A DNA stretch of 64,000 nucleotides from Maricaulis sp. (GCA_029251785.1 JAQXCQ010000095.1:1-64000); one strand, 5' to 3'; positions 51,021 through 61,498 are shown, counted from the first letter of the stretch. Notes: generated by a model not told the origin, from the sequence alone. A program made the numbers and translations.

Positions 51021-51811
51021 AAGGATTGGTAGAGGCCGAGCGCTTTGTTGAGCCGGTCTTATGGCAATGCGCCATTGCCGCGGCCCCGATCAGACGCACA
51101 CCGGCTGCCGACGGGGCCATGGACGACCAATTGCTGGCCGGTGAACAATTTGCGGTGCTCGACCAATCGGACGGCTGGGCCTGGGGATACGCCAAAAGCA
51201 GCGGTTATGTCGGGTGGGTTGATCTGGCGGGCTTGTCGTCAAAGACGCAGAATCCCGACCGTCGCATCACCGTCCTGCGGACGTACGGATTTTCCCGGCC
51301 CGACATGAAGTCGGCGCCTGTCGTCCTGTTGAGCCTCAATTCTGGTATTTCCACGGGTGAGCGGGAAGCGAGCTTTGTCCATGCCGGAGATCTGGGGTGG
51401 ATCCACGAAGCGCATACCGCGCCTATTGATCAAACCGCCAGCGACTTTGTTGCCGTCGCCGAAGCATTCCTGGGCGCTCCCTATCTCTGGGGTGGAAAGG
51501 AAAGCTTGGGGTTGGACTGTTCCGGGCTTTTGCAGATGGCCCTTGTGGCGACAGGTGTGCCGGCGCCTCGCGACGCGGATCAGCAAGAGGATTTCCTCCG
51601 CGATAGCTGGCAAGACGTGACAGGCGATGTCGGACGCCAGCGAGGCGATGTCGTCTTCTGGCCCGGACATGTTGGCATTATGACGGATAGCGAACACTTG
51701 CTGCACGCAAACGCCCATACGATGGATACGACGCTGGAAAGTTTTCGAGAGGCCGAGGCACGCATTGCGGACAAGGAAAATCCGGTGCGTTCAATTTTTC
51801 GGGCCGCCTGA
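50969..51811 (+). CDS. SH3 + NlpC/P60 family peptidoglycan hydrolase
   Basis: GAPYLWGGKESLGLDCSGLLQMAL catalytic Cys motif; QRGDVVFWPGHVGIM His. Confidence 0.92.
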   Translation: MDPRLTPARPDLAAAHLKGLVEAERFVEPVLWQCAIAAAPIRRTPAADGAMDDQLLAGEQFAVLDQSDGWAWGYAKSSGYVGWVDLAGLSSKTQNPDRRITVLRTYGFSRPDMKSAPVVLLSLNSGISTGEREASFVHAGDLGWIHEAHTAPIDQTASDFVAVAEAFLGAPYLWGGKESLGLDCSGLLQMALVATGVPAPRDADQQEDFLRDSWQDVTGDVGRQRGDVVFWPGHVGIMTDSEHLLHANAHTMDTTLESFREAEARIADKENPVRSIFRAA

Positions 51812-51837
51812 CCGAGAATTTATCGTTCCGGCGCGCA

Positions 51838-51873
51838 CAAAAAAGCCCCGCGGCCGGAACCGCGGGGCTTTTT
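51838..51873. terminator. Bidirectional terminator
   Basis: aaaaaagccccgcggccggaaccgcggggctttttg. Confidence 0.88.
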
Positions 51874-51893
51874 GTGTGTAATGGGGCAGGGCG

Positions 51894-52607
51894 CTACTGG
51901 TCGTCGTCGCCAGTCGGTGCTTCAGTCGGTGCTTCTGCTGGCGCTTCCATTGACGTTTCTGCCGGCGTGTCTGCCAGTGTTTCTGCCAGTGTTTCTGCAG
52001 GCGTATCTTGCATGACGTCTGCGGCTACGTCCTCGACCATGTCAGCCAATGGGGCTGGCAGCGGAGCCGGGTTAGCCGAGAGGCTGCGAAGATAGGCAAT
52101 GACATTCATGCGGGTCGATTCGCTTCTGATTCCGGCAAACGACATCGCTGTGCCCGGAGCGTATGCTCGCGGCGATGTCAGGAAATCATTGAGAGCGGCA
52201 TAGTCCCAGCCGCCCGCGATACCCGACAGAGCCGCCGAGTAGCTATAGCCATCGGCAGAGCCGATGCCGCGGTCAACAACGCCCCAAAGGTTTGGTCCGG
52301 TGCTGTGGCCAGCGCCGTCAACAAACGTATGGCATGACGAGCACTGGCGAATAGCGCTTTCACCACGCGAAACATCCGCAGCAGCGAGAAGAACGCCGTA
52401 ATCGACCGCCGGCATGATTGCGGGGCCACTCTCGGCCGCGTCACCACCGATTGCGGCCCAGTCGACCGGGTAGGCAGTGTTGTGTTCATCAAGGTCATGC
52501 GCTGCATGTGTGGGGACGAGCGTGTGTCCCAATTCCTTGATGACCAAGACGATTAGGATGCCTGCGATAAGGACGCCAGCAACCTTGTTCCAGAAGAGAT
52601 CGCCCAT
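51894..52607 (-). CDS. membrane-anchored c-type cytochrome with Ala/Pro/Glu/Thr repeat tail
   Basis: CSSCHTF haem motif, N-terminal TM anchor, PGTAMSFAGI; tail ADTPAETLAETLADTPAETSMEAPAEAPTEAPTGDDDQ. Confidence 0.9.
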   Translation of the reverse strand: MGDLFWNKVAGVLIAGILIVLVIKELGHTLVPTHAAHDLDEHNTAYPVDWAAIGGDAAESGPAIMPAVDYGVLLAAADVSRGESAIRQCSSCHTFVDGAGHSTGPNLWGVVDRGIGSADGYSYSAALSGIAGGWDYAALNDFLTSPRAYAPGTAMSFAGIRSESTRMNVIAYLRSLSANPAPLPAPLADMVEDVAADVMQDTPAETLAETLADTPAETSMEAPAEAPTEAPTGDDDQ

Positions 52608-52884
52608 GGACGCCCCCCAATCTAATCCAGTTGAAAGTTGGCTGTGTTTGGCATGGTCAGCTCCTGCAGGCAACCGTCAAAGCATCGTCCGATACATTCG
52701 GTCGCAGTCCGGATGAGTGCGTCGCCTTTGTTGCCCCTCACAGCGATGCAGCCTTCCGTCTTCCCTCCAAGCTCACCGTCCTGTGAAGCACAAGCTGCAC
52801 TGCGCCCCTTGAACCTGCACCCCTGCGTTCGCAAATGCCCCAATGGCTGGGATTATTGTCATTCAAATAAGGACCTTGATCGCC

Positions 52885-53418
52885 ATGTTGCGTTCCATAC
52901 TTTTCACTGCTGCATCCTCAATCGCCTTCGCGGGCATCGTCACACCTCATGCCGGGGCTCAAGATGCGAATTTCAACGCTGGGGTCGGTTATTCCCGAAT
53001 CGATATTCAGGACGTGGACTTTGATGCGATTTCGCTTCGCGCTGGTTACGATTTCAACGAAACCTTCGGCCTTGAAGGCCAGGTTGATTTCGGCCTCGGT
53101 GATGAAAGTGTCTCGCTGGGTCTCGTCACCGCTGATGTCGAATTAAATTATAGCGCCGGACTCTACGGTATCGCGCGCTTCCCGCTTGCCGAAAATGTCA
53201 ATGTGTTTGGGCGTCTCGGATACGTAACAACCGAGCTCGAAGGGTCCGTTGCCGGGTTTGTCGCAGATGAGAGCGATGACGGCTTTTCCTTTGGTGTCGG
53301 CGGTGAATACAATTTCGACGCGTCCAACGGCGTTCGGGTCGAATATACGCGTACAGATTATGATTCCGGCGAGGCCGACAGTTTCGGTATTTCCTGGGTG
53401 CGTCGTTTCGGCGGCTAA
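52885..53418 (+). CDS. outer-membrane beta-barrel protein
   Basis: Signal peptide; alternating beta strands; SFGISWVRRFGG end. Confidence 0.82.
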   Translation: MLRSILFTAASSIAFAGIVTPHAGAQDANFNAGVGYSRIDIQDVDFDAISLRAGYDFNETFGLEGQVDFGLGDESVSLGLVTADVELNYSAGLYGIARFPLAENVNVFGRLGYVTTELEGSVAGFVADESDDGFSFGVGGEYNFDASNGVRVEYTRTDYDSGEADSFGISWVRRFGG

Positions 53419-53460
53419 GCCCTACCGCTAAGTGCGGGGAGAAATCCGCCACCTTCAGAG

Positions 53461-53486
53461 CCGCGTCCCGTTTGGGGCGCGGTTTT
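53461..53486 (+). terminator. Terminator after the beta-barrel gene
   Basis: ccgcgtcccgtttggggcgcggtttt. Confidence 0.75.
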
Positions 53487-53653
53487 GTGTGGTTGCTTGG
53501 TTATGCGTGCCGACGTGTTGGCGGGCCAGCTGTGTCGAGTTGTGTTAAGCCAAATTCACTGGGCCAAGTGCAAGCTGTTCACAAGGTTGATTACAAGGCA
53601 TGACGGCACGGAATTGGCGCACGCCGTAGTGCCTGCTGGTGAGGCCAGGTCGA

Positions 53654-54574
53654 TTAAATCGCGCCATCAACCCATAATTCGGTCAGCCGCCGGGCAATGG
53701 CAATCGATGGCGGCATCACTGCCTCTGCATGGGTTCCATCCAACATGGTGATGACCTCGGCTCGGGAAAACCACCGGGCCTGTTCAAGCTCATGCGTGTC
53801 GATCGTTAGGGTCGTGTCTGTCACTGGCGCGACCAAACCCACCATCAAGGAGTGGGGCAGGGGCCAGGGTTGGCACATGACATAGCGAATGCCGGCAATG
53901 TCGGCGGTGACGCCTGCTTCTTCCAGCAATTCACGCGCGCAGGCTTCCTCGAGCGTCTCGGCAGGCTCCACAAACCCCGCCAGTGCAGACCACACACCGT
54001 CAGGCCAATTTTCCTGTCGCCCAAGGAGGCAATTATCCCCGTCCACGGCCAGCATGATGACGACAGGGTCGACCCGGGGGAAATGCTCCGCGTCGCACGC
54101 ATCACACACGCGCTTCGCGCCGCCTCCGGCTTGACGAGTCGGAGAGCCGCAATTGGCACAGAACTGATGGCGTTCGCGCCAGGCGAACAGCGAGCGGGCC
54201 TGCGCGAAAATGGCGGCATCCGCATGGATCATGAGGCGTGCGGCCTGCCGGGCGTCGAAAAATTCGGTGCCATGTGGGGCCGGAGTTTCGATCTTGTTTT
54301 CGCATGCGAAGAGCGGTTGGCCCGCGGTTTCACCAAGATAGACCAGCGGCCCGGTCGCGTCCCAGTTTGCGGTGTCCGACATCTCGAATCTGTGGAGCGT
54401 ATTGTCGGCCGACATCGCTGGTTCGCCTGCCCGCAACAAAATACAGCGCGCATCCTGGTGATGAGAGGCCGCGACAAGCATGTCCGGATCACGCCGGATT
54501 AGATCGCCGCGGTCCAGGGGAGAGCCGGTAAACGTCAGGGCGGGGCGATCTTTCAGGATGGTGCGGTCATTCAT
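53654..54574 (-). CDS. nudC: NAD(H) pyrophosphatase (Nudix, NudC type)
   Basis: Zinc ribbon CANCGS...CDACDAEHFPR; Nudix box GFVEPAETLEEACARELLEEAGV; QPWPLPHSLM. Confidence 0.95.
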   Translation of the reverse strand: MNDRTILKDRPALTFTGSPLDRGDLIRRDPDMLVAASHHQDARCILLRAGEPAMSADNTLHRFEMSDTANWDATGPLVYLGETAGQPLFACENKIETPAPHGTEFFDARQAARLMIHADAAIFAQARSLFAWRERHQFCANCGSPTRQAGGGAKRVCDACDAEHFPRVDPVVIMLAVDGDNCLLGRQENWPDGVWSALAGFVEPAETLEEACARELLEEAGVTADIAGIRYVMCQPWPLPHSLMVGLVAPVTDTTLTIDTHELEQARWFSRAEVITMLDGTHAEAVMPPSIAIARRLTELWVDGAI

Positions 54575-54750
54575 GGGCGCTGTCTGCCTTTTCGGAAGGG
54601 GCATTATTCGCGAAACCTGCTCGTGCAGATAGCGAGCTTAGGTGCCGGCTTCAATCATAGATTTGCATGATCACCGCAACATTATAACTTGCAATTAAGA
54701 ATGAGTCGCAAATATGCTGTGTTTGAAGCATGTAAAATCAGGAGGAAGCC

Positions 54751-54975
54751 ATGTCCCAAATGCAGGTTGAAATACAAGATACACGTCGATCCGCCCATGT
54801 GCGTCTCGCCGTCCGCGATTGGCTGGAAACCCAGTCCCGCATGATCGCCTATTGGCGTGATGTGCTTGTTTCTGCGGGCGAGTGCGACGACCTGGTCGAG
54901 ATCCTCGATGACCATGCGGACGTCCTGCTGATGGCGGCGTTACAGGGGGATGGTGAAAACCCAGTACATCAGTGA
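54751..54975 (+). CDS. small hypothetical protein (74 aa)
   Basis: RBS aggagg before ATG; MSQMQVEIQDTRRSAHVRLAVRDWLETQSRMIAYWRDVLVSAGECDDLVEILDDHADVLL. Confidence 0.55.
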   Translation: MSQMQVEIQDTRRSAHVRLAVRDWLETQSRMIAYWRDVLVSAGECDDLVEILDDHADVLLMAALQGDGENPVHQ

Positions 54976-55019
54976 AGCGACATCTTGCGCCGCGCGGCTG
55001 GGCAGGCGATATAGAGGGC

Positions 55020-55115
55020 GGAAGATCGGCGGTGGACGAGCGCCTCGCGAACCCGGTCAGGTCCGGAAGGAAGCAGCCGCAACGAGTTTTCGTTCGGGTC
55101 GCCGTTCGGTCTTCC
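55020..55115 (+). ncRNA. ffs: bacterial small signal recognition particle RNA (4.5S)
   Basis: ggtcaggtccggaaggaagcagcc signature; terminal stem ggaaga/tcttcc closes a 96-nt hairpin; immediately upstream of dnaX. Confidence 0.93.
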
Positions 55116-55159
55116 ACTTATTCCTCGCTTCGCGCGATCTTTAAGCCCCGGGAGTCGAC

Positions 55160-56950
55160 ATGGACGACACGCCGATCGCATCGGACGATAACGGGTCTTC
55201 TAACGACAGCAGTGACCAACAAGAAGCGCTTATGCCCGGGCTGGATTTGCCCGAGACAGCAGAGGCGGCACCCTATCAGGTGCTCGCGCGCAAATATCGA
55301 CCGGACAATTTCGAGGATCTGATCGGCCAGGACGCCATGGTGCGCACCCTGACCAATGCCTTTGATGCGGGCCGCATTGCGCACGCCTATATGCTGACCG
55401 GCGTTCGCGGTGTTGGCAAAACCACCACCGCCCGCCTGATTGCCCGTGCCCTCAACTTTCAGACCAATGAAATTGATGCACCCTCCATGGCGCTGTCGGC
55501 CCGCGGCGCGCATTGCGACGCTATTGCGCGATCTACGCATGTCGATGTGATGGAAATGGACGCCGCCTCGCGAACCGGCGTCGGCGATATTCGGGAGATC
55601 CTCGATGGTGTGCGCTACGCGCCGGTGTCTGCCCGCTATAAGGTCTACATCATCGATGAAGTGCACATGCTCTCCAACAACGCCTTCAACGCTCTGTTGA
55701 AGACACTGGAGGAACCGCCTGAGCACGCCAAATTTATCTTTGCCACGACAGAAATTCGCAAAGTTCCCGTCACCGTTCTGTCGCGCTGCCAGCGCTTCGA
55801 TCTCAAACGCATTGATCGCGACGTCTTGACCGATCATCTCGAGCGAATCTGCGGTCTGGAAAGTGCCGCTGTTGAGCGCGACGGCCTGTCCCTGATTTGC
55901 CGTGCAGCTGAGGGTTCGGTCCGTGATGCCTTGTCCTTGCTGGACCAGGCCATCGTACAGGGGGCCGACACCGATACTGCTGTCACGGCGCCCCAAATTC
56001 GCGACATGCTGGGCCTCGCTGATCGGGGTCGCGTACTCGACCTGCTTGAGCACGCAGTATCCGCAAAGACCGTCGAGGCCCTTGCGGAGCTGAGCTCACT
56101 CTATGACGCGGGTGGAGACCCCGCCGTCATAACACGCGATCTGCTCGACTACGTTCATGCGACATCCCGTGTGAAGGCTGTTGGTCCCAATGCTGATCTG
56201 GGCGAGGCGGCAGACACGGTTGCGCGCATAACAGCCCTGGCCGACTCGCTGAGCCTCGCGCAATTGACTCGCCTGTGGAAATTGCTGCTCGGTGGACTCG
56301 ATGATGTCCGCACCGCACCGGATCAATTAGCCGCAGCGGAGATGACGATCCTGCGGCTTGTGGCGGCGTGCATGCTGCCATCGCCCGAGGATGCGGCACG
56401 TTTGCTGTCACAACACCCCGCAGCGCCCGCCGACAGGGAGGCGCCGGGAAAGCCTGAGGCGACAGCGCCCGAGCCGGCTCCGGATCCTGTCAGCGCAGCC
56501 CAGCCCGCATCGACTGTTTCAACTCCGGAACCCGTCGCCGACGGCCCTGGCACATGGGAAGAGCTGATGGCCTTCCTGCAATCGCGCCGAGATATCCATC
56601 TTCAGCTTGATGTCGAACGGTTCGTCCGGCCGGTCTCCGTCAAGGCGGGATCGATGACCTATCAGCCTGTTGATGGCGCGCCGCAGGATTTGGCGCAACG
56701 CCTGGCCAAGCGTTTGCTGGAATGGACCGGCGTTACCTGGGCGATCCTGGCCGACGCCGATTTGGTGGGCGGTGAGACCTGGTCAGAAAAGCGCAAGCGC
56801 GACGGCCGGGAACGGCTCGAAAATATTAGTCGGGAGCCCGCTGTCGCCGAGGCGTTGCGTTTATTCCCCGGGGCTGAAATCATTAAAATAACCGATCCGG
56901 AACCCGTATCCGAGAGCGATAACGAAGAGACAGCGGAGAATCGTGCATGA
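55160..56950 (+). CDS. dnaX: DNA polymerase III gamma/tau subunit
   Basis: YQVLARKYRPDNFEDLIGQDAMVRTL; GVRGVGKTTTARLIARALN; VYIIDEVHMLSNNAFNALLKTLEEPP. Confidence 0.97.
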   Translation: MDDTPIASDDNGSSNDSSDQQEALMPGLDLPETAEAAPYQVLARKYRPDNFEDLIGQDAMVRTLTNAFDAGRIAHAYMLTGVRGVGKTTTARLIARALNFQTNEIDAPSMALSARGAHCDAIARSTHVDVMEMDAASRTGVGDIREILDGVRYAPVSARYKVYIIDEVHMLSNNAFNALLKTLEEPPEHAKFIFATTEIRKVPVTVLSRCQRFDLKRIDRDVLTDHLERICGLESAAVERDGLSLICRAAEGSVRDALSLLDQAIVQGADTDTAVTAPQIRDMLGLADRGRVLDLLEHAVSAKTVEALAELSSLYDAGGDPAVITRDLLDYVHATSRVKAVGPNADLGEAADTVARITALADSLSLAQLTRLWKLLLGGLDDVRTAPDQLAAAEMTILRLVAACMLPSPEDAARLLSQHPAAPADREAPGKPEATAPEPAPDPVSAAQPASTVSTPEPVADGPGTWEELMAFLQSRRDIHLQLDVERFVRPVSVKAGSMTYQPVDGAPQDLAQRLAKRLLEWTGVTWAILADADLVGGETWSEKRKRDGRERLENISREPAVAEALRLFPGAEIIKITDPEPVSESDNEETAENRA

Positions 56951-57273
56951 CAGACCTGATGGGCCTCATGAAGCAGGCGCAGGCGATGCAGCAGAAAATG
57001 GCCGAAGCCAATGAGAAGCTGTCCGAGGAAGAAGTGATCGGCGAGGCCGGCGCGGGCTTGGTCACGGTGACTTTATCAGCCCGCGGCGAAGCGCGGGGGA
57101 TTTCAATTGACCCCTCCTTGCTGGATCCCGCTGAAGTCGAGGTTGTCGAAGATTTGCTGGTCGCTGCGCATAACGAAGCCCGCCGCAAGGGCGAGGCTCG
57201 TCAGCAGGAAATCATGGGCCAGGCCGCCGGTGGTCTTCAAATGCCACCCGGCATGCCAAATCCTTTCGGATAA
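56947..57273 (+). CDS. YbaB/EbfC nucleoid-associated protein
   Basis: MGLMKQAQAMQQKMAEANEKL; C-terminal GGLQMPPGMPNPFG. Confidence 0.95.
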   Translation: MTDLMGLMKQAQAMQQKMAEANEKLSEEEVIGEAGAGLVTVTLSARGEARGISIDPSLLDPAEVEVVEDLLVAAHNEARRKGEARQQEIMGQAAGGLQMPPGMPNPFG

Positions 57274-57291
57274 CCTCCAAGCAATCGGAAC

Positions 57292-57903
57292 ATGTCCATG
57301 AGCACAGCGTCCGCCGGCCCGGAAATCGAACGGCTTATTACTTTGCTGGCCAAATTGCCGGGACTCGGTCCGCGCTCGGCTCGACGAGCGGCCCTCCATC
57401 TCCTTGGTCGTCGGGATAATTTGATGAGCCCGCTGGCCGACGCTTTGTCCGATGCGGCGAGCAAGATCCAACCGTGCGCGCAATGCGCTAATCTGGATGT
57501 GACCGACCCGTGCATCGTTTGCGCTTCGCCGCGGCGACAGGAGCAGACAATTTGCGTTGTGGAAACTGTTGGTGATCTCTGGGCCCTGGAGCGCGCCGGA
57601 GCGTTCAAGGGTCGCTACCACGTACTCGGCGGTGTTCTGTCTGCCCTCGACGGAATTCGCCCCGAAGACCTCAATATTGCCAAATTGATAGATCGTGCCT
57701 CCGACGAGTCTATCGACGAGATCGTCCTCGCACTCAACGCGACGGTCGATGGTCAGACGACAGCCCATTATCTGTCTGACAAATTGGCGGATTGCTCAGT
57801 GAATGTTACGTCGCTCGCGCGTGGTGTGCCGGTGGGTGGTGAGCTGGATTATCTTGATGATGGAACGCTGATGGCGGCTTTCAAAAGTCGATCAACGGTC
57901 TGA
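57292..57903 (+). CDS. recR: recombination mediator protein RecR
   Basis: [53 protein letters not shown]. Confidence 0.96.
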   Translation: MSMSTASAGPEIERLITLLAKLPGLGPRSARRAALHLLGRRDNLMSPLADALSDAASKIQPCAQCANLDVTDPCIVCASPRRQEQTICVVETVGDLWALERAGAFKGRYHVLGGVLSALDGIRPEDLNIAKLIDRASDESIDEIVLALNATVDGQTTAHYLSDKLADCSVNVTSLARGVPVGGELDYLDDGTLMAAFKSRSTV

Positions 57904-57971
57904 TTTTTCTATCTTCAAAAGTCAATTTTCGTTAGAGTTCAGTCCTTACAGGGGATTTCGGGGGAGTTTCC

Positions 57972-58694
57972 ATGACGCAGGCCGGGGCCAAGGGGAATAT
58001 GGTGCCAGAGCCGTTGCGTCGCAAGGATATCGTCCTCTATTTTTGTATTGCTCTGTTCATCCTGTCCCTGATTGCCGCTGCGGTGACAGCGGCGAAAATT
58101 CACACCTTTACGCTGGGCGGTCTCACCGTTCTTGTCCCGGCCGGCACGCTGGCATTCGGGCTGACCTATCTGGCAACAGATGCGATCAGTGAAATATTTG
58201 GTCGTTCCCACGCTCTGGCAGTTGTCTTCATCGGCTTGCTGATGCGCGGCGTGATGTTCCTATTGTTTATGTACGCCCTGCACATTGAGACGAGTGTCGA
58301 TTTCATCGGTACCGCCGATCAATGGACCCCGGAGCGACAGGCGGCATTTGCCGCCGTGCTGGAGAGCAGTAATCGAATTAACCTGGCCGGGGCGGTGGCT
58401 TTTGGGATCAGTGCGGTGAGCGATGTGTTGATTTTTCATCATCTGCTGGTCCGCGATGAGGGTAAAAATCTGCTCTGGTTGCGCAATAATATTTCCACCA
58501 TTGCCTCGCAAACGCTCAATAGCCTCGTATTTATCACCGTGGCTTTTGCCGGCATTTACAGCTGGTCCGCAATCGGCAGTCTGATTCTGGGCCAAATTCT
58601 GGTAAAAATCTGTGTCGCGGCATTTGACACACCCGCAATATATTTGCTGCGCAATATCGCCCAGGGCCGCAAAATTTTCGATGTGAGTGGCTGA
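57972..58694 (+). CDS. VUT family queuosine-precursor transporter-like protein (YhhQ-like)
   Basis: Multi-TM; AGTLAFGLTYLATDAISEIFGRSHALAVVFIG. Confidence 0.82.
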   Translation: MTQAGAKGNMVPEPLRRKDIVLYFCIALFILSLIAAAVTAAKIHTFTLGGLTVLVPAGTLAFGLTYLATDAISEIFGRSHALAVVFIGLLMRGVMFLLFMYALHIETSVDFIGTADQWTPERQAAFAAVLESSNRINLAGAVAFGISAVSDVLIFHHLLVRDEGKNLLWLRNNISTIASQTLNSLVFITVAFAGIYSWSAIGSLILGQILVKICVAAFDTPAIYLLRNIAQGRKIFDVSG

Positions 58695-58718
58695 CTGTCT
58701 GCCCACGCCTCGGCCTGC

Positions 58719-59873
58719 CTACTGGCCCGCCGGCCGAAGCTGCAAAACCCGGCCGTTCCGATCATCCGTCAGGAGATAGATCATCCCGTCCGGCCCGGTC
58801 TGAACGTCGCGTATGCGTTCGCCAAAATTCGCCAGCAACACTTCCTCTGACTGAATCCGGTCACCATCGAGTTCGTAGCGGACCAAACGTTGGCCTGCCA
58901 GTGCCCCGACAAAGACATCGCCATTCCAACCAGGAAAGGCATCGCCTTGATAAAAATCCATCCCCGACGGTGCGATGGATGGCACCCAATACCAGATGGG
59001 TTGCTCCATGCCGTCAGATTCGGTCAGTTCGGAGATCGGTGTGCCATCATAATCGATCCCATAGGTGATCCGTGGCCAGCCATAATTGCGTCCGGGTGAG
59101 AGAATATTGATCTCATCGCCGCCATAAGGGCCATGCTCATGCGCCCAAATGGAGCCGGTGGCCGGATTGCGCGCCAAACCCTGAACATTTCGATGGCCAT
59201 ATGTATAGATTTCGGGCTGTGCTAGGCGCGCACTGACAAACGGATTATCGAACGGCACGCTGCCATCGTCATTGAGGCGAACCACAGACCCGAGGTGATT
59301 ACCCAGGTTTTGCGCCTCATTGAGATACATTGAACCATCGCCCAGTGTCAGCAATAGCGTGCCATCAGGACGGAATAAAATGCGTCCGCCAAAATGAAAT
59401 CCGCGCTGCTTTTCGAAATTAACTTGGAACAGTATTTCCTGGTCGCGGAGCTCGGTGCCATCTTCGCTCAAGCTGCCTCGCGACAAGGTCGTGTGATTGG
59501 CGCGGCGATTGCCCTCGGAATAGGCGTAATAAACCCATCTGTTTTCGGCAAAATCGGGGTGCAGGGCGAGGCCGAGCAGGCCGCCTTGCCCGGACGCATA
59601 AACCGCGGGCAAGCCGACGATCGGGGTTGGCCGAATTTGGCCGTCATCAATGTATCGCAATTGCCCGGAGCGCTCACTAACCAGCATGTCCCCGTTGGGA
59701 AGAAAGGCCAGAGACCAGGGATGATTCAACCCGTCCGCGAATGTGATAACACGGAAATCTTCCTGTTCGGACTCGACCAGAAGGTTTTGGGCGTGAGCTG
59801 TTGAAGGCAGGGAGCCGCACGCAAACAGGCAACATGCAAGCAGGCAAATCGCCAGGACCATTTTTAGACGCAT
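58719..59873 (-). CDS. PQQ-dependent sugar dehydrogenase-like lipoprotein
   Basis: LNHPWSLAFLPNGDMLVSERSGQLRYI; GHRNVQGLARNPATGSIWAHEHGPYGGDEIN; lipobox LFACG. Confidence 0.93.
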   Translation of the reverse strand: MRLKMVLAICLLACCLFACGSLPSTAHAQNLLVESEQEDFRVITFADGLNHPWSLAFLPNGDMLVSERSGQLRYIDDGQIRPTPIVGLPAVYASGQGGLLGLALHPDFAENRWVYYAYSEGNRRANHTTLSRGSLSEDGTELRDQEILFQVNFEKQRGFHFGGRILFRPDGTLLLTLGDGSMYLNEAQNLGNHLGSVVRLNDDGSVPFDNPFVSARLAQPEIYTYGHRNVQGLARNPATGSIWAHEHGPYGGDEINILSPGRNYGWPRITYGIDYDGTPISELTESDGMEQPIWYWVPSIAPSGMDFYQGDAFPGWNGDVFVGALAGQRLVRYELDGDRIQSEEVLLANFGERIRDVQTGPDGMIYLLTDDRNGRVLQLRPAGQ

Positions 59874-59953
59874 GTAGAAGCTCCGGATCAACATCGTCAT
59901 TACTATGCGCCGGTTGCGGCCAGTTAAAGGCACATCCTGATCAAAGTCGCAGA

Positions 59954-61111
59954 TTAAAGGGAAATAGACGCAGCCATATTGCCGAGACGACTGAAGAGCT
60001 GTGGCTCGAACGCGCAGGCTTGCGACCAGCGACGACGCAGGCGCCCGGGAATTTCTGCAATTTTGCCCGGCATAATGCCGGCGGCTGATTCGGCAATTTC
60101 CCAGGTGCGGACTTTGGCCGCGCCCAGGCCGCCCGTCAAAAGGCGACCATGGTCTAGCGGCACTTCATAGCTGGAATAGTATTTTTTGTAGTGGGCACCG
60201 CCGCCACCGCCCAGATCAATTCGAGCGAGATCTCGAGTGTGGGCTTGTTCAAACAGGCCATGCAGAAGCAAAAGGCCCGGGGAATATTTCGACATTTTCG
60301 GGTCATAGGCAGGGAACCAGGAGTGGTAGACCTCTCCCGCGACCAGCCCAAACTCAACGGCGGCGAGCGTATCACCAAACCAGAGAGAGGCGGTCAGTCC
60401 ACTGAAATCCTGGCCTTCGCGCCGGCGCAAATCGTCGAGAACCGTGCGCACCCAATCGATGCCCAGAACATTGAGTTTTTGTGTTTGACGATACTGGGTT
60501 TGCTTCCAGTCAAGCAGAGCCTCGAAACGGTCACCGCTTGCATCGCCCAATTCAACACGCACCGGTCCAAAATCGCGCTCGGCCGCGCGCTTTCGGCGCG
60601 CTGTTTTCTTGAAGTGATCTTTGAAGACAGCTCGCTGGCACTCGAAATAGCTTTCGGCCCCGGCGCGCAAATCCACAATCACGGAACCCTCGCGACCACG
60701 TCGTGCAGAGGGGTCCCCGCCCTGCGGGCAGTACCAATTTTCAAAGATGCAAGCGGATGCACCCGTCGAGCGAACAATTTCCGCCGGGTCGAGATCTGTA
60801 TAATCTCGAGCGATCACACCCTGATAATCGCTCATCGGTGCCCCGATCGGGCGCACGACACCACCCTGGGGATGATGATGCGGGAAGAACCCGACGAGTT
60901 CATCGTCCTGCTCGAGCACAACAACCCGCACATCGCTGCGCGCCCGGGAGACAACTTCCGCAAACTCAAATCGAAAATACGGGCTGATTAAGTGCCCATT
61001 TGGGGCAGCCCACTGGTTCCACTTGACGATCATGTCAGGTGTAATGTCCTCGATTGAAACAATTCTTGCGCGCACAGCTCGTCTCCACTTTCTCCCATAG
61101 GGGGAAAGCAA
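59954..61111 (-). CDS. GNAT/CelD-like (FemAB-fold) acetyltransferase
   Basis: SPYFRFEFAEVVSRARSDVRVVVLEQDDELVGFFPHH; CelD-like C-terminal half; start uncertain. Confidence 0.75.
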   Translation of the reverse strand: MLSPYGRKWRRAVRARIVSIEDITPDMIVKWNQWAAPNGHLISPYFRFEFAEVVSRARSDVRVVVLEQDDELVGFFPHHHPQGGVVRPIGAPMSDYQGVIARDYTDLDPAEIVRSTGASACIFENWYCPQGGDPSARRGREGSVIVDLRAGAESYFECQRAVFKDHFKKTARRKRAAERDFGPVRVELGDASGDRFEALLDWKQTQYRQTQKLNVLGIDWVRTVLDDLRRREGQDFSGLTASLWFGDTLAAVEFGLVAGEVYHSWFPAYDPKMSKYSPGLLLLHGLFEQAHTRDLARIDLGGGGGAHYKKYYSSYEVPLDHGRLLTGGLGAAKVRTWEIAESAAGIMPGKIAEIPGRLRRRWSQACAFEPQLFSRLGNMAASISL

Positions 61112-61330
61112 GATACGGGCCGGGATGCGGACGGGAGGGCGAAAATGGCCGAGATGAAATGACGGTCATCAACTTCACCACCGACGTGTTGTCCTGGTAA
61201 CGCCATCACACACAATTGTTAGCTGACGAAGCGCTTGCCGAAGTTTAACTCAACCCTACATATCGGATCAGTTACAGATATGCGGACCAAATTGATCCGC
61301 GCATCGCTGGGTCACCGTCGAAAGTGCGCT

Positions 61331-61498
61331 ATGAAGACGTCACAAAAAATCGGCCTGTTCGGGCTTTTGACACTCGGCACAATGTGTTTGGTCGGAGCGT
61401 TCATGATTTCCGGATTCAGTGAGCCCGTGCACTATTTTGGCGGTCTCGCGCTATTGATGTTGGCGGCAATATTCATGTTGGATAGCAAGGCGTCCTGA
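61331..61498 (+). CDS. small two-TM hypothetical protein
   Basis: MKTSQKIGLFGLLTLGTMCLVGAFMISGFSEPVHYFGGLALLMLAAIFMLDSKAS. Confidence 0.45.
   Translation: MKTSQKIGLFGLLTLGTMCLVGAFMISGFSEPVHYFGGLALLMLAAIFMLDSKAS

Noticed and set aside
54950-55322. Short ORFs over 54950-55322
   Set aside because: They overlap the SRP RNA hairpin and the dnaX start; non-coding.
55118-56053. 311-aa minus-strand ORF opposite dnaX
   Set aside because: Antisense to canonical dnaX motifs; no independent support.
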